DNA of 64,000 nt from Streptomonospora wellingtoniae (GCF_031845375.1 NZ_JAVREK010000011.1:1-64000), one strand, 5' to 3'; positions 55,936 through 63,109 are shown, numbered from the stretch's first letter. Translations and numbers: made by a program. The notes: generated by a model from the sequence alone, not told the origin.

Positions 55936-56093
55936 GCGGCGTGGTTGGTGTGGTGGCCGCGATCGACACGGCGCATAGGTCCGTGGCCGCCGCGTTCGAG
56001 GTCGCCCGCGACAGCGTGCGGGAGGCCATGGACGCATCGCCCGACGAGTTCGCGCTGATGCCGCCGCGACCGGAGGAGGCGCCCGGTGAGTGA
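55932..56093 (+). CDS. Very small hypothetical protein
   Basis: Fifty-three residues (MSGVVGVVAAIDTAHRSVAA, AFEVARDSVREAMDASPDEF), largely amphipathic helix with an acidic C-terminus. It starts at a GTG overlapping the previous stop by GTGA and ends eight bases inside the next gene. Unrecognised. Confidence 0.5.
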   Translation: MSGVVGVVAAIDTAHRSVAAAFEVARDSVREAMDASPDEFALMPPRPEEAPGE

Positions 56094-56523
56094 TGTGGAC
56101 GCGATGGTCGCGTGGTTGCGCGAGCAGTGGGACGCCGACGAGAAGGCGGCACGGGCAGCGACGCCCGGGCCGTGGGCTGCGAGCGGGCACAGCCTCATTA
56201 CTGCTGAGGACATGGTCGAGGACATCGAGTTCGCCGACATCCCGCGCCGCGACGCCGCCCACGTCGCCCGCCATGACCCGGCCGACACCCTCGCCCGCAT
56301 CGAAGCGGAGCGGGCCATCCTGGAGCAGTACGAGCAGGCGCGCAAGGCCGCATCGGACCATTGGCTCCAGCACCGGGGCTCGTCCGGCGACACAAGTTCG
56401 CTCCTGCTCACGATGATGCACGAGCACGACGCGATCGTCAGCACCCTGGAGCACGCCCTCCGCGCGCTGGCGTCCGGGTACCGGCACCGCGCCGGCTGGC
56501 AGGAAGGATGGGTGCAACCATGA
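56086..56523 (+). CDS. DUF6221-family protein, copy 1
   Basis: A 145-residue soluble protein. VDAMVAWLREQWDADEKAAR at the N-terminus and HVARHDPADTLARIEAERAI in the middle match DUF6221, a family of unknown function found mainly on actinobacterial phages, plasmids and integrated elements. The expected C-terminal LLAxxYxxHPDY segment is missing here but present in the following gene. GTG 56086 overlaps its upstream neighbour. Confidence 0.78.
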   Translation: MSDVDAMVAWLREQWDADEKAARAATPGPWAASGHSLITAEDMVEDIEFADIPRRDAAHVARHDPADTLARIEAERAILEQYEQARKAASDHWLQHRGSSGDTSSLLLTMMHEHDAIVSTLEHALRALASGYRHRAGWQEGWVQP

Positions 56524-56771
56524 CCATCGTTGAGTTCCTGCGAGCGCGGCTCGACGAAGAAGAATCCGCGAAACCTCGCACGCAGAACCCGCTGATTCTC
56601 ACGGCTCGGGCTTCGTCTCGGAGGTACGTCGCGGAGCACGGAGACGGGGTACTCGACGGGCAGTGGTGCCCGAAGTGCGAGACCATGCTGCACCCGTGCT
56701 ACCCCCTGCGTCTCATCGCCGCCACTTACCACGACCACCCCGACTACGACGCCGAGAGATGGGCGCCGTGA
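56520..56771 (+). CDS. DUF6221-like protein, short copy 2
   Basis: Eighty-three residues that open like DUF6221 (TIVEFLRARLDEEESAK) and close like it (LIAATYHDHPDYDAERWAP), but lack the central ARHDP block; instead CPKCETMLHPC could bind zinc. ATG 56520 overlaps the stop of copy 1 (ATGA). The two may be a split and rearranged pair. It is the last gene of the overlapping operon. Confidence 0.7.
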   Translation: MTIVEFLRARLDEEESAKPRTQNPLILTARASSRRYVAEHGDGVLDGQWCPKCETMLHPCYPLRLIAATYHDHPDYDAERWAP

Positions 56772-56782
56772 CCGCGCCCCGG

Positions 56783-56922
56783 TAGACTGGTCTCATGCGC
56801 TGACCCGCCCGCATGGGCGGGGTAGGCACATTCCCGGCCAGCGACAAGAAGTCCACGGGATCTCTTCCCTCGGGATAGCTGGCCCTTCGAGCAAGGCCCG
56901 GCACCACACGGCGCCGGGCCTT
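56783..56922 (+). ncRNA. Candidate structured RNA ending in a terminator
   Basis: After the operon's last stop there is a TAGACT (56783-56788), good as a -10 box, then several potential stems: CCCGCCCGCATGGGCGGG near 56804, GGCCAGC/GCTGGCC (56836-56842 with 56878-56884), and the perfect terminator AAGGCCCGGC/GCCGGGCCTT (56893-56922). No frame is coding. It may be a small RNA or simply a structured trailer; no -35 box is clear. Confidence 0.3.
56893..56922. terminator. Terminator between convergent element operons
   Basis: A perfect 10-bp stem (AAGGCCCGGC at 56893-56902 with GCCGGGCCTT at 56913-56922) with flanking A and T residues, so it works in both directions. It separates the DUF6221 operon from the minus-strand replication genes. 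Confidence 0.7.
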
Positions 56923-56937
56923 CCGCACGCCCGGGGG

Positions 56938-57234
56938 TCACGGCCTCTGGCGCACGTCGTACACGTCGGTCGCTACGGGGTCGTCGTCTTCCGCGAACGG
57001 GTCGCGGTCAACGTAGCCGTGAGAGGCGAGCTGGTCGAGCATCTCCTCGAACTCGCTGCGGGGCACGTTGTGGCCGTGCTGTTTGCTCTCGGCGACGAGG
57101 ATGTTGAGGGATGGCGCGTCCTCGCGGGCGAGCAGGTTGAGGAGTAGGCCCTTCGAGCCGAGGTCGATGTTCGTGTCCTGCAGGGTGGCGTTCGGGTAGT
57201 GCTCGGGTGTGGGTCCGGTCCGGTGTCGGCGCAT
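56938..57234 (-). CDS. Hypothetical small protein with winged-helix-like layout
   Basis: A 98-residue soluble protein (IDLGSKGLLLNLLAREDAPS; SEFEEMLDQLASHGYVDRDP) whose helix-helix-helix-wing spacing resembles a winged-helix domain like those in the N-terminus of phage/plasmid replication proteins. AAAGGAAG precedes ATG 57234. It lies 31 bases downstream of the replication-type gene on the same strand. Function unknown. Confidence 0.6.
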   Translation of the reverse strand: MRRHRTGPTPEHYPNATLQDTNIDLGSKGLLLNLLAREDAPSLNILVAESKQHGHNVPRSEFEEMLDQLASHGYVDRDPFAEDDDPVATDVYDVRQRP

Positions 57235-57265
57235 GGGGGTCTTCCTTTCGGTGGGCTGGCTTCGG

Positions 57266-58153
57266 TCAGGATGCGATGCCGATGGGTTTCGCGAGGCACA
57301 TCGGGGTCACCCCGTTGAAGTAGTGCATCAGCGCGTACATGTAGGAGAGCTGGTCCACCAGGATCGCGGGGGCGCCGGGCTTCTCCCGCTCGTACTGGGC
57401 TATGGCCCGCTGGCGGCAGTCCCGGTAGATCTGGGGGCGCCGCTTCTCCAGGGCGTGCATGGCCTCGTGGATCTCGTCTGGGGACAGTGCCCGCACGAGA
57501 TTCCACCGCCGTTCGAGTTCGGCTTGGCGCGCTTGCTCGTCATCGCTCGCTTGATCGCTTGCGATCGAGCCCGAGCGAGCGGAGCGAGCTCGGAAGGACT
57601 CTTCATCCTCAGTACTTCCTACATCGGTACTTCCGTGGTCGGTACTTCTTAAAGACGTACCGGTCTCAGACGTACCGGATTCTGACGTACCGGATTCTGA
57701 CGTACCGCTTTGAGGCGTACCGGAACCGGTACCCCAGGCTGTGCCGTCGCCCTCTCCCGCCTGCTGGCCGTCCGCCTCGCCTGTCACGCCGTTACGGGAG
57801 CCGTTACCCGAAGGGTTGCGCGAACCCTTCCCGGACCCTTCCTGGGGGATGTGGTACAGGTGCATGACCGTCTCAACGCGGTTGCCGCTGCGGTCAAGGT
57901 CGCGCACGAGGTAGCCGAACTCTTCCAGCTCGGCGAAGGCCGCACGGAATGCGCGGCGCCCTTCGGCGCGGTCGCCCCGGTCCTTGCGGGCCTGGCGCCA
58001 CATCCGGTCGGCGTTGGACTGCCACCCCGGCGGGCGCGAAAGAAGCTCGAAGAGGACGGAGCGGGCGAGGCCGGAGAGTCGGCCGTCGCGGATCGCCTGA
58101 TTGGCGAAGATTGAGAAGTGGTCCTCGTGGCGCATCTGGTGGATTTTCAGCAC
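57266..58153 (-). CDS. Replication-type helix-turn-helix protein
   Basis: A 295-residue protein with a winged-helix N-terminus (HEDHFSIFANQAIRDGRLSG; SVLFELLSRPPGWQSNADRM; FGYLVRDLDRSG), a hydrophilic centre of Gly/Thr/Ser pentapeptide repeats (SGTSESGTSE type) and a helical C-terminus (LSPDEIHEAMHALEKRRPQI). This resembles helix-turn-helix replication initiators of actinobacterial phages and plasmids. The DNA coding for the repeats forms 15-base iteron-like units, typical of origins placed inside rep genes. GTG 58153 is selected with AGGGGG 7 bases upstream. Confidence 0.6.
   Translation of the reverse strand: MLKIHQMRHEDHFSIFANQAIRDGRLSGLARSVLFELLSRPPGWQSNADRMWRQARKDRGDRAEGRRAFRAAFAELEEFGYLVRDLDRSGNRVETVMHLYHIPQEGSGKGSRNPSGNGSRNGVTGEADGQQAGEGDGTAWGTGSGTPQSGTSESGTSESGTSETGTSLRSTDHGSTDVGSTEDEESFRARSARSGSIASDQASDDEQARQAELERRWNLVRALSPDEIHEAMHALEKRRPQIYRDCRQRAIAQYEREKPGAPAILVDQLSYMYALMHYFNGVTPMCLAKPIGIAS
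57625..57732. repeat. Iteron-like cluster, GTACCG/CGGTAC at 15-base period
   Basis: GTACCG stands at 57657, 57672, 57687, 57702 and 57717, exactly 15 bases apart, three with the longer form GACGTACCGGATTCT or close variants. The inverted form CGGTAC is at 57625 and 57640 (again 15 apart) and 57727. All are inside the replication-type gene, where they encode Gly-Thr-Ser repeats. Iterons within rep genes are a known origin design, but a purely coding repeat is also possible. Confidence 0.6.
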
Positions 58154-58190
58154 CGCGAGCCCCCTGAGGGGTGCGCGCACGGGCTACCAT

Positions 58191-58284
58191 TAGGGTTACG
58201 CATAGCCTGCCTCCTGCTTCGACCAGGTAGGTGGGTCAGAGCCCGGCTCGGTGTTGGTAGCACCGGTCGGGCTCGTCGCTTTTT
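58191..58284 (+). ncRNA. Candidate small RNA opposite the replication gene leader
   Basis: Between the divergent rep-like and XRE genes, a possible -10 box TAGGGT (58191-58196) is followed by a CCTGCCT/AGGTAGG stem and then the Rho-independent terminator at 58239-58284. No ORF with a ribosome site fits. A plus-strand RNA of about 80 bases here would be antisense to the rep-like mRNA leader, as copy-control RNAs are. The promoter is weak by eye and transcription is unproven. Confidence 0.35.
58239..58284 (+). terminator. Rho-independent terminator with T-run
   Basis: GAGCCCG...CGGTG pairs with CACCG...CGGGCTC (58239-58274), followed by GTCGC and TTTTT at 58280-58284. This is the most canonical intrinsic terminator in the window and has no protein-coding gene directly before it on this strand, which implies a short non-coding transcript. 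Confidence 0.75.
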
Positions 58285-58414
58285 GGTTGTCCTGCCAGTC
58301 TACCCGTGCACGTGCATAACGGGCGCCCCGCACGTCACAGCACGGCCACGGGCCCGCGCACACAAGAAAGCCCCGCCTACCCTGGAGTTGTCACGCACCA
58401 GGAAGGCAGGGCCT

Positions 58415-59557
58415 ATGTCCCCGAATGGTACCCCCCCGCCCCCCGACCTCGGGGCGCTCATCGCCGATCTCCGCACCTCCCTCGGCTGGTCCCAATCCCG
58501 CCTCGCTTCGGAACTCGGGCAGACCGCAGGCCACGACACCGTCACCCGCGAACAGGTGTCCCGATGGGAACACGGCAGACGCACCCCCGCCGCGTTCTGG
58601 CTGCGCCACCTCGCTACCGTGCTGCAGGTCCCCATCGAACTCCTGGAGAAGGCACGCGTGGACCGACGTTCGTTCCTGACCACCGCCGCGGGCACCGCCA
58701 TCGCCCCCATGGTCGCCTCCGACCTCATCGAACGCGGGTTCGCCGAGGCCCTGCGCGGCCGCGCCCCGTCCGTGGAGGACTGGGAGCAGGCGGTGGAAAC
58801 CTACGGGCGCGACTACATGACCCAGGGCGCCGCCGAGATCCAGAAGCGGCTGTCCGCGGACCTGGTGGTGTTGCAGCAGCAGTTGGACGCGCCGTGCATG
58901 TGGGCGACCGCCGCGCGGCTGGCGACCTTGTACGCGAAGACGTTCCCCGGTAGCGACGGGGCGAAGGCCGTCACCTGGTACCGGCACGCCGCCGCGTTCG
59001 CCGACCGCTCCGGCGACGAGCCGGTGCGGGTGTGGGTGCGCGGGAGGGCCGCGATCGCCCTGGGCTACGAGGGCGCGGCGCTCGGTGTGGCGGACACGCT
59101 CGCCGAGCAAGCCATCGCCATGGACGACCGGCCCAGCTTGGGCCGGGTGAACGCGGTCATGGGCAAAGCGCACGTCGCAGCCCAGCGCGGCGACCACGAC
59201 GGCGCCCGCACGCTCGTCGAAGAGGGCCGGCGGGTGTTCGACGTGGCCGGGTCCGACGACGCCGAGTCCGACTATGCGGTGCCGTGGTGGCGCTTCAACG
59301 TGTTCGCGAGCCTGCTGGCCGCGCGGATGGGCGACGAGCGGCTCGCCGAGGAAGTGCAGGCGGAGGCGGCCGCGAACCTTCCGGCGAGCCTGCCGCGGTT
59401 CAAGACGCACCTGGAGATGCACCGGGGGCTGATGCTGACCCGGGTCGGTGACCGGGCGGGCGGGGCCGCGCACGCGCGCGCCGCCCTGGAGGAGCTGCCG
59501 CCGGAGAAGCACAGCCTCACCCTGCGGATGCTGATGGAGGAGATCGACGCCGCCTGA
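58415..59557 (+). CDS. XRE-family regulator with TPR-like C-terminus
   Basis: A 380-residue protein: Cro/C1-type helix-turn-helix at residues 12-72 (LIADLRTSLGWSQSRLASEL; REQVSRWEHGRRTPAAFWLR), then VDRRSFLTTAAGTA, which looks like a Tat signal but is a common feature of this actinobacterial group, and about 250 residues of TPR-like helices (WATAARLATLYAKTF; VRGRAAIALGYEGAALGVAD). Such proteins may act as phosphorelay- or peptide-controlled regulators of mobile elements. AGGAAGG precedes ATG 58415. Divergent from the rep-like gene, so possibly its regulator. Confidence 0.85.
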   Translation: MSPNGTPPPPDLGALIADLRTSLGWSQSRLASELGQTAGHDTVTREQVSRWEHGRRTPAAFWLRHLATVLQVPIELLEKARVDRRSFLTTAAGTAIAPMVASDLIERGFAEALRGRAPSVEDWEQAVETYGRDYMTQGAAEIQKRLSADLVVLQQQLDAPCMWATAARLATLYAKTFPGSDGAKAVTWYRHAAAFADRSGDEPVRVWVRGRAAIALGYEGAALGVADTLAEQAIAMDDRPSLGRVNAVMGKAHVAAQRGDHDGARTLVEEGRRVFDVAGSDDAESDYAVPWWRFNVFASLLAARMGDERLAEEVQAEAAANLPASLPRFKTHLEMHRGLMLTRVGDRAGGAAHARAALEELPPEKHSLTLRMLMEEIDAA

Positions 59558-59604
59558 GCAGTGGCCACTAGCCTGGCCACTCCCCACCAGGTGTGATCGG
59601 GGCC

Positions 59605-59844
59605 ATGGTCGGGAGCATGGACACCGCGACGCCTTCCCCGCAGGTCGATGACCTCGCCGAGTACTGGCACGTGTGGCGCTCCCGCGGCCCCGGCGCCGCC
59701 TGGTACGCCTCCAAGAAGGCGGGCGCCCCCGCGGAGTGGGCGCCGACCCTGGCCGCGGATACCTTGCCCGCGTTGGAGCGGCTGATGGCGGACCCGCCGC
59801 GGCGTGTGCGCACCGCCGTCTCGGACCTGCAGGCGCCCCGGTGA
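59605..59844 (+). CDS. Small hypothetical protein
   Basis: About 79 residues, containing VDDLAEYWHVWRSRGPGAAW and PALERLMADPPRRVRTAVSD. Predicted helical and soluble. The start is uncertain among GTG 59593, ATG 59605 and ATG 59617. The stop overlaps the next GTG (GTGA). It follows the XRE regulator by 47 bases and could belong to its transcript. Unrecognised. Confidence 0.5.
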   Translation: MVGSMDTATPSPQVDDLAEYWHVWRSRGPGAAWYASKKAGAPAEWAPTLAADTLPALERLMADPPRRVRTAVSDLQAPR

Positions 59845-60125
59845 GCGCGGCGACGGAGCCCTACCGCTACATCCCCGACGGGACCGGGCGCATCGAGGTG
59901 CCCGGCCGGCTGTGCGAGGACCACGGCGAGGGCTGGGACATCGTCTGCTACCTGTGGGGCGGCGCGGAGTACTACTACGTGACCTGCCGCCGCCCGGCCC
60001 CGGCCGACGCCGAGGCGTGGGGCATCGAGCAGTCCCGCCGCGGCCCGTCCACCGCGGACCGGATCCGGCAGTGGATCGTCGAGCAGGAGCAGGCGTGGGC
60101 CGCGTGGGAGGACGCGCACCCCTGA
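59841..60125 (+). CDS. Small hypothetical protein
   Basis: A 94-residue protein (YRYIPDGTGRIEVPGRLCED; GAEYYYVTCRRPAPADAEAW; IRQWIVEQEQAWAAWEDAHP), strand-rich with a Trp-rich helix at the end and two Cys. GTG 59841 overlaps the preceding stop by four bases, so translation is coupled. Unrecognised. Confidence 0.55.
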   Translation: MSAATEPYRYIPDGTGRIEVPGRLCEDHGEGWDIVCYLWGGAEYYYVTCRRPAPADAEAWGIEQSRRGPSTADRIRQWIVEQEQAWAAWEDAHP

Positions 60126-60279
60126 GTCTTCCGCGCGCCGGTGCGGGTCCACATCCCCGGGGGAGGCCGGCGCGCGGACCTGGTGTCGCACCGATATGGC
60201 GTGTGCGGCTCCGCCCGCCCGGTGTCCGATGCTTCGCCCCTGCGGGGGCTGCCGGGCGGGCACCCTAGTCCGCTCCCCT

Positions 60280-60312
60280 GGCCCCCTGCCCCGTCCCCTC
60301 GGGCAGGGGGCC
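60280..60312 (+). terminator. Perfect 12-bp hairpin ahead of the HMBS gene
   Basis: GGCCCCCTGCCC (60280-60291) is exactly complementary to GGGCAGGGGGCC (60301-60312), followed by TTCTCTTG. It ends about 28 bases before the HMBS start, so it either terminates the preceding small genes or controls HMBS as a leader structure. Confidence 0.6.
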
Positions 60313-60340
60313 TTCTCTTGCCCTCAGAGTGGAGACCACC

Positions 60341-61366
60341 GTGTCAATGATCGCGACAACCCGTCATGACCTGCAGAAACCGTCCGTAGCACCGTCGCCG
60401 GCGAACTACCTTGGTCGCATGCTCTCCGACCGCCCCGCCCTGCGCATCGGCTCCCGCACCTCCCCGATGGCCATGTCCATGGCCCGGACCGTCGCCGACC
60501 AGGTCGCCAAGTTCGCCGACGTGGCCGTCGAGCACGTCGGCATCCGAACCACCGGCGACCAGTGGATGGGCGACCTGTCCAAGCTCGGCGGGAAGGGCGC
60601 GTTCCTCAAGCAGATCGAGCGTGCCCTGCTCATGGGCGAGATCGACGTGGCGATTCACGCCATGAAGGACGTGCCGGGCGACGTTCCGATGCCCGAGGGC
60701 ACCGCGTTCGCCGCCTACACGGCCCGCACCGACGTGCGTGACGTGCTCGTGGCCCGGAAGGGCTCGCCGTATGCGTCGCTGGATGAGATGCCGCCCGGCA
60801 CCCGCATCGGCACGTCCTCGGTGCGGCGCAAAGCCCAACTCCTCAAGCACCGGCCGGATCTGCACGTCGACCGGATCCGCGGCAACGCCGACGCGCGCAT
60901 CGCCCGCCTCGACGAGAAAGGCGAGTTCGAGGCCCTCGTGCTCAACCGGTCCGGGCTCGACCACGTCGGCCTGGCCCACCGCGCCAGCGAGGTACTGCCC
61001 ACCGAGGTGATGTGCCCGCCCGTGGGCGCCGGGGTGGTCGGTGTCCAGTGCCGGACCGCGGACACGGCGATCTGCGAGCTGCTGCGCATGGTGGACGACC
61101 CGGTCACCCGCACCCACGTCTCGGCGGAGCGCACGATGCTGCACATGCTCCAGGGCCACTGCAACTCTCCGATCGCCGGGCACGCTCACACCACCCCGGA
61201 CGGGCAGTTGTCCCTGCTGGGGATGGTGTTCACGCGTGAGGGCGGCCGGTTCGCCTACTCGCAGGAGTGGGATTCGTGCGAGCGGCCCGGGGAGCTGGGC
61301 GCCTATGTGGCTGCTGACCTGCTGCGCAAAGGGGCGCGGGGCATCATCGACGGCATCCCGCACTGA
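60341..61366 (+). CDS. hemC: Hydroxymethylbilane synthase (porphobilinogen deaminase) on a mobile element
   Basis: A 341-residue homolog of HemC, which joins four porphobilinogens into hydroxymethylbilane for heme, siroheme and cobalamin. Present: ALRIGSRTSPMAMSMARTVA, GGKGAFLKQIERALLMGEID with the catalytic Asp in IDVAIHAMKDVP, IGTSSVRRKAQL, and the dipyrromethane-cofactor Cys (about Cys274) in LQGHCNSPIAGH. Several consensus positions deviate (IRGNADARI where RGNVxTRL is usual; PPVGAGVVGVQCR), so this is a divergent lineage, not a recent chromosomal copy. GTG 60341 has GGAG 8 bases upstream; ATG 60419 is an alternative. No other tetrapyrrole gene is on the element. Confidence 0.92.
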   Translation: MSMIATTRHDLQKPSVAPSPANYLGRMLSDRPALRIGSRTSPMAMSMARTVADQVAKFADVAVEHVGIRTTGDQWMGDLSKLGGKGAFLKQIERALLMGEIDVAIHAMKDVPGDVPMPEGTAFAAYTARTDVRDVLVARKGSPYASLDEMPPGTRIGTSSVRRKAQLLKHRPDLHVDRIRGNADARIARLDEKGEFEALVLNRSGLDHVGLAHRASEVLPTEVMCPPVGAGVVGVQCRTADTAICELLRMVDDPVTRTHVSAERTMLHMLQGHCNSPIAGHAHTTPDGQLSLLGMVFTREGGRFAYSQEWDSCERPGELGAYVAADLLRKGARGIIDGIPH

Positions 61367-61369
61367 CGC

Positions 61370-61594
61370 TCAGGGGCTCCAGCCGCGCCAGGTCCACCGG
61401 TGCGGGTCTCCGCCGTCCTCGGGCTCGTACACCGCGCGGGCGGCCGGGTCGTGCGGGTGGCAGCGGGGGCCGTCGACCACCATGTGCGTGCCCCACGCGT
61501 CCGTGTCCGGCCCGAGGTCCGCGAGTGCGTGCTCCTGCGTCTCGCCGTCGAGCGGCCCGCCCACCAGCTCCACCCGCACCATGCCGTCATCCAT
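61370..61594 (-). CDS. Small hypothetical phage/plasmid-type protein
   Basis: Seventy-four residues beginning MDDGMVRVELVGGPLDGETQ and ending YEPEDGGDPHRWTWRGW. The opening VELVGGPLDGE is common among small actinobacterial phage and plasmid proteins of unknown function. Convergent with the HMBS gene: their stops are only a few bases apart. ATG 61594 is used. Confidence 0.6.
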   Translation of the reverse strand: MDDGMVRVELVGGPLDGETQEHALADLGPDTDAWGTHMVVDGPRCHPHDPAARAVYEPEDGGDPHRWTWRGWSP

Positions 61595-61666
61595 GCGTCC
61601 ATGGTGCCCGGCCGCCAGGTCCGCGCGCGCGGGGTGGCCGTGCCCGGACACGGGTACCAGGCAGGC

Positions 61667-61810
61667 ATGGAGCTACCCCCCGACGACGGCCAACACGTCA
61701 CCGACGAGGAGTGGGAGGCCGTGCGCGCCGCGCTCGGGCTCAGCGCCGAGCCCGCCACCCGGGAGGAGCGGGCCGCGCTGGTGGAGGAGTGGCGAAAATC
61801 CTGGTCGTGA
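61667..61810 (+). CDS. Very small acidic protein
   Basis: Forty-seven residues (MELPPDDGQHVTDEEWEAVR, then LSAEPATREERAALVEEW) forming an amphipathic, acidic helix. It ends about 50 bases before the DNA ligase start in the same direction. No strong ribosome site; weakly supported and unrecognised. Confidence 0.35.
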   Translation: MELPPDDGQHVTDEEWEAVRAALGLSAEPATREERAALVEEWRKSWS

Positions 61811-61859
61811 TCAGGCAAAGCCCCGACCGGCCAAGGCGCGGGGCGGGCACGACCGCAGT

Positions 61860-62810
61860 GTGGACTGCATGCTCGCCCGCGCCACCGACACGCTCCCCGA
61901 AGGCCCGCACTGGCGGTACGAGCCCAAGTGGGACGGGTTCCGCGCCATAGCCGAGATCAACGGGCGGGTGGCGATCAGCTCGCGCAGCGGCGCGCGGCTC
62001 GACCGGAAATTCCCAGAGATCGCCGACGCACTCGCCGCGATCCCCGGCGGCGCCACCCTCGACGGTGAGATCGTCCGGTGGGGCGGCCGGCTCGACTTCG
62101 ACGCGCTGCTGCGCCGCAACCGCGCCAGCGCGCGCACCGCCCCCGGGTTGGCGCGCGCCGAGCCGTGCCACTTCATCGTGTTCGACCTGCTCCGGCACAA
62201 CGGCCGCGACCTGACCCGGCGGCCCCTCGACCAGCGCCGCGCCGCCCTGGCCGACCTCCTCGACGGCATCGACGATCCCACCCTCATGCTGTCCTGGCAG
62301 ACCCCTGATGTGGACGAGGCGATGGACTGGTGGTCGGGCCTGGCCGACGTCGGCGTGGAGGGCCTGGTCGCCAAGGACGGGCGGAGCCGCTACCGGCCCG
62401 GGAACCGCGGGTGGCTGAAGTACAAGCGGCGAACCACCACGGACGCCATCATCGGCGGGATCATCGGCAAAACCCACAGCCCACGCACGCTCATCCTCGG
62501 GCGGTACGACCCAGACGGGCGGCTGCGCATCGCCGGACGCACCACCGACCTCACCCGCGCGCAGCAGGAGGCGATCGCCAACGCCGGGCTGCAGAAGGCC
62601 GCGGCGGGGCACCCGTGGCCGGCCACCCTCGCACCCCGGTGGGGGTCCCGGGACCGCATCGCCTACACCCGCGTCGAACCCACCATCGTGGTGGAGGTGG
62701 AGCCCGACACCGCCACCACCGGGCACACCTGGCGCCACGCAGTGAGGTACCGGCGACCCAGACCCGACCTCACCCCGACCGATGTGCCCACCGGGCTGGA
62801 CACCGCATGA
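61860..62810 (+). CDS. ATP-dependent DNA ligase, short form
   Basis: A 316-residue ligase containing adenylation and OB domains only. Motif I is YEPKWDGFRAI (AMP-lysine about Lys23), motif III ATLDGEIVRW with CHFIVFDLLRHNGRDL after it, motif IV VEGLVAKDGRSRYRPGNRGW and motif V WLKYKRRTT. The DNA-binding and Ku-related domains of larger LigC/LigD types are missing. Phage- or plasmid-borne short ligases seal nicks during element replication; a repair role is also possible. GTG 61860 or ATG 61869. It overlaps the next gene (ATGA). Confidence 0.9.
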   Translation: MDCMLARATDTLPEGPHWRYEPKWDGFRAIAEINGRVAISSRSGARLDRKFPEIADALAAIPGGATLDGEIVRWGGRLDFDALLRRNRASARTAPGLARAEPCHFIVFDLLRHNGRDLTRRPLDQRRAALADLLDGIDDPTLMLSWQTPDVDEAMDWWSGLADVGVEGLVAKDGRSRYRPGNRGWLKYKRRTTTDAIIGGIIGKTHSPRTLILGRYDPDGRLRIAGRTTDLTRAQQEAIANAGLQKAAAGHPWPATLAPRWGSRDRIAYTRVEPTIVVEVEPDTATTGHTWRHAVRYRRPRPDLTPTDVPTGLDTA

Positions 62811-63091
62811 CCCACCCCATCGCAGCGCTGCCGCCCCGGGTCACCTACCGCGGAGCCGGCGGGCAGGTGTACCTCCTCGCGTGGGTGCGAACCCCCGCCG
62901 GGATGCTCGCCCGCGTCACCTGGTGCGAGACCTACGAGGCCAGCACCGACTACCGGTGGCAGGTCACCGACGCGCCCGTCTCCCAGATCACCCGCGTCGA
63001 AGGGCAGGTGTACGTGCAGGTGCCCGTCATCGCCCAAGGCGAGACCGAGTACTACTCCCCCGAGCAGCCCCAATCGTGGCGGAAGCGCTGA
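62807..63091 (+). CDS. Small hypothetical protein downstream of the ligase
   Basis: A 94-residue, strand-rich protein (PRVTYRGAGGQVYLLAWVRT; ARVTWCETYEASTDYRWQVT; VQVPVIAQGETEYYSPEQPQ). ATG 62807 overlaps the ligase stop, so it is coupled to the ligase. SH3-like beta folds are conceivable but unsupported. Unrecognised. Confidence 0.55.
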   Translation: MTHPIAALPPRVTYRGAGGQVYLLAWVRTPAGMLARVTWCETYEASTDYRWQVTDAPVSQITRVEGQVYVQVPVIAQGETEYYSPEQPQSWRKR

Positions 63092-63109
63092 GGCCGGACA
63101 CACGAAAAA

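Noticed and set aside
57625..57732. CRISPR-like array
   Set aside because: Period is only 15 bases, spacers are absent and the segment is inside a coding region.
58415..59557. Tat signal peptide in the XRE regulator
   Set aside because: The twin-arginine-like motif is at residue 90 or so, after the DNA-binding domain, so it cannot be an N-terminal export signal.
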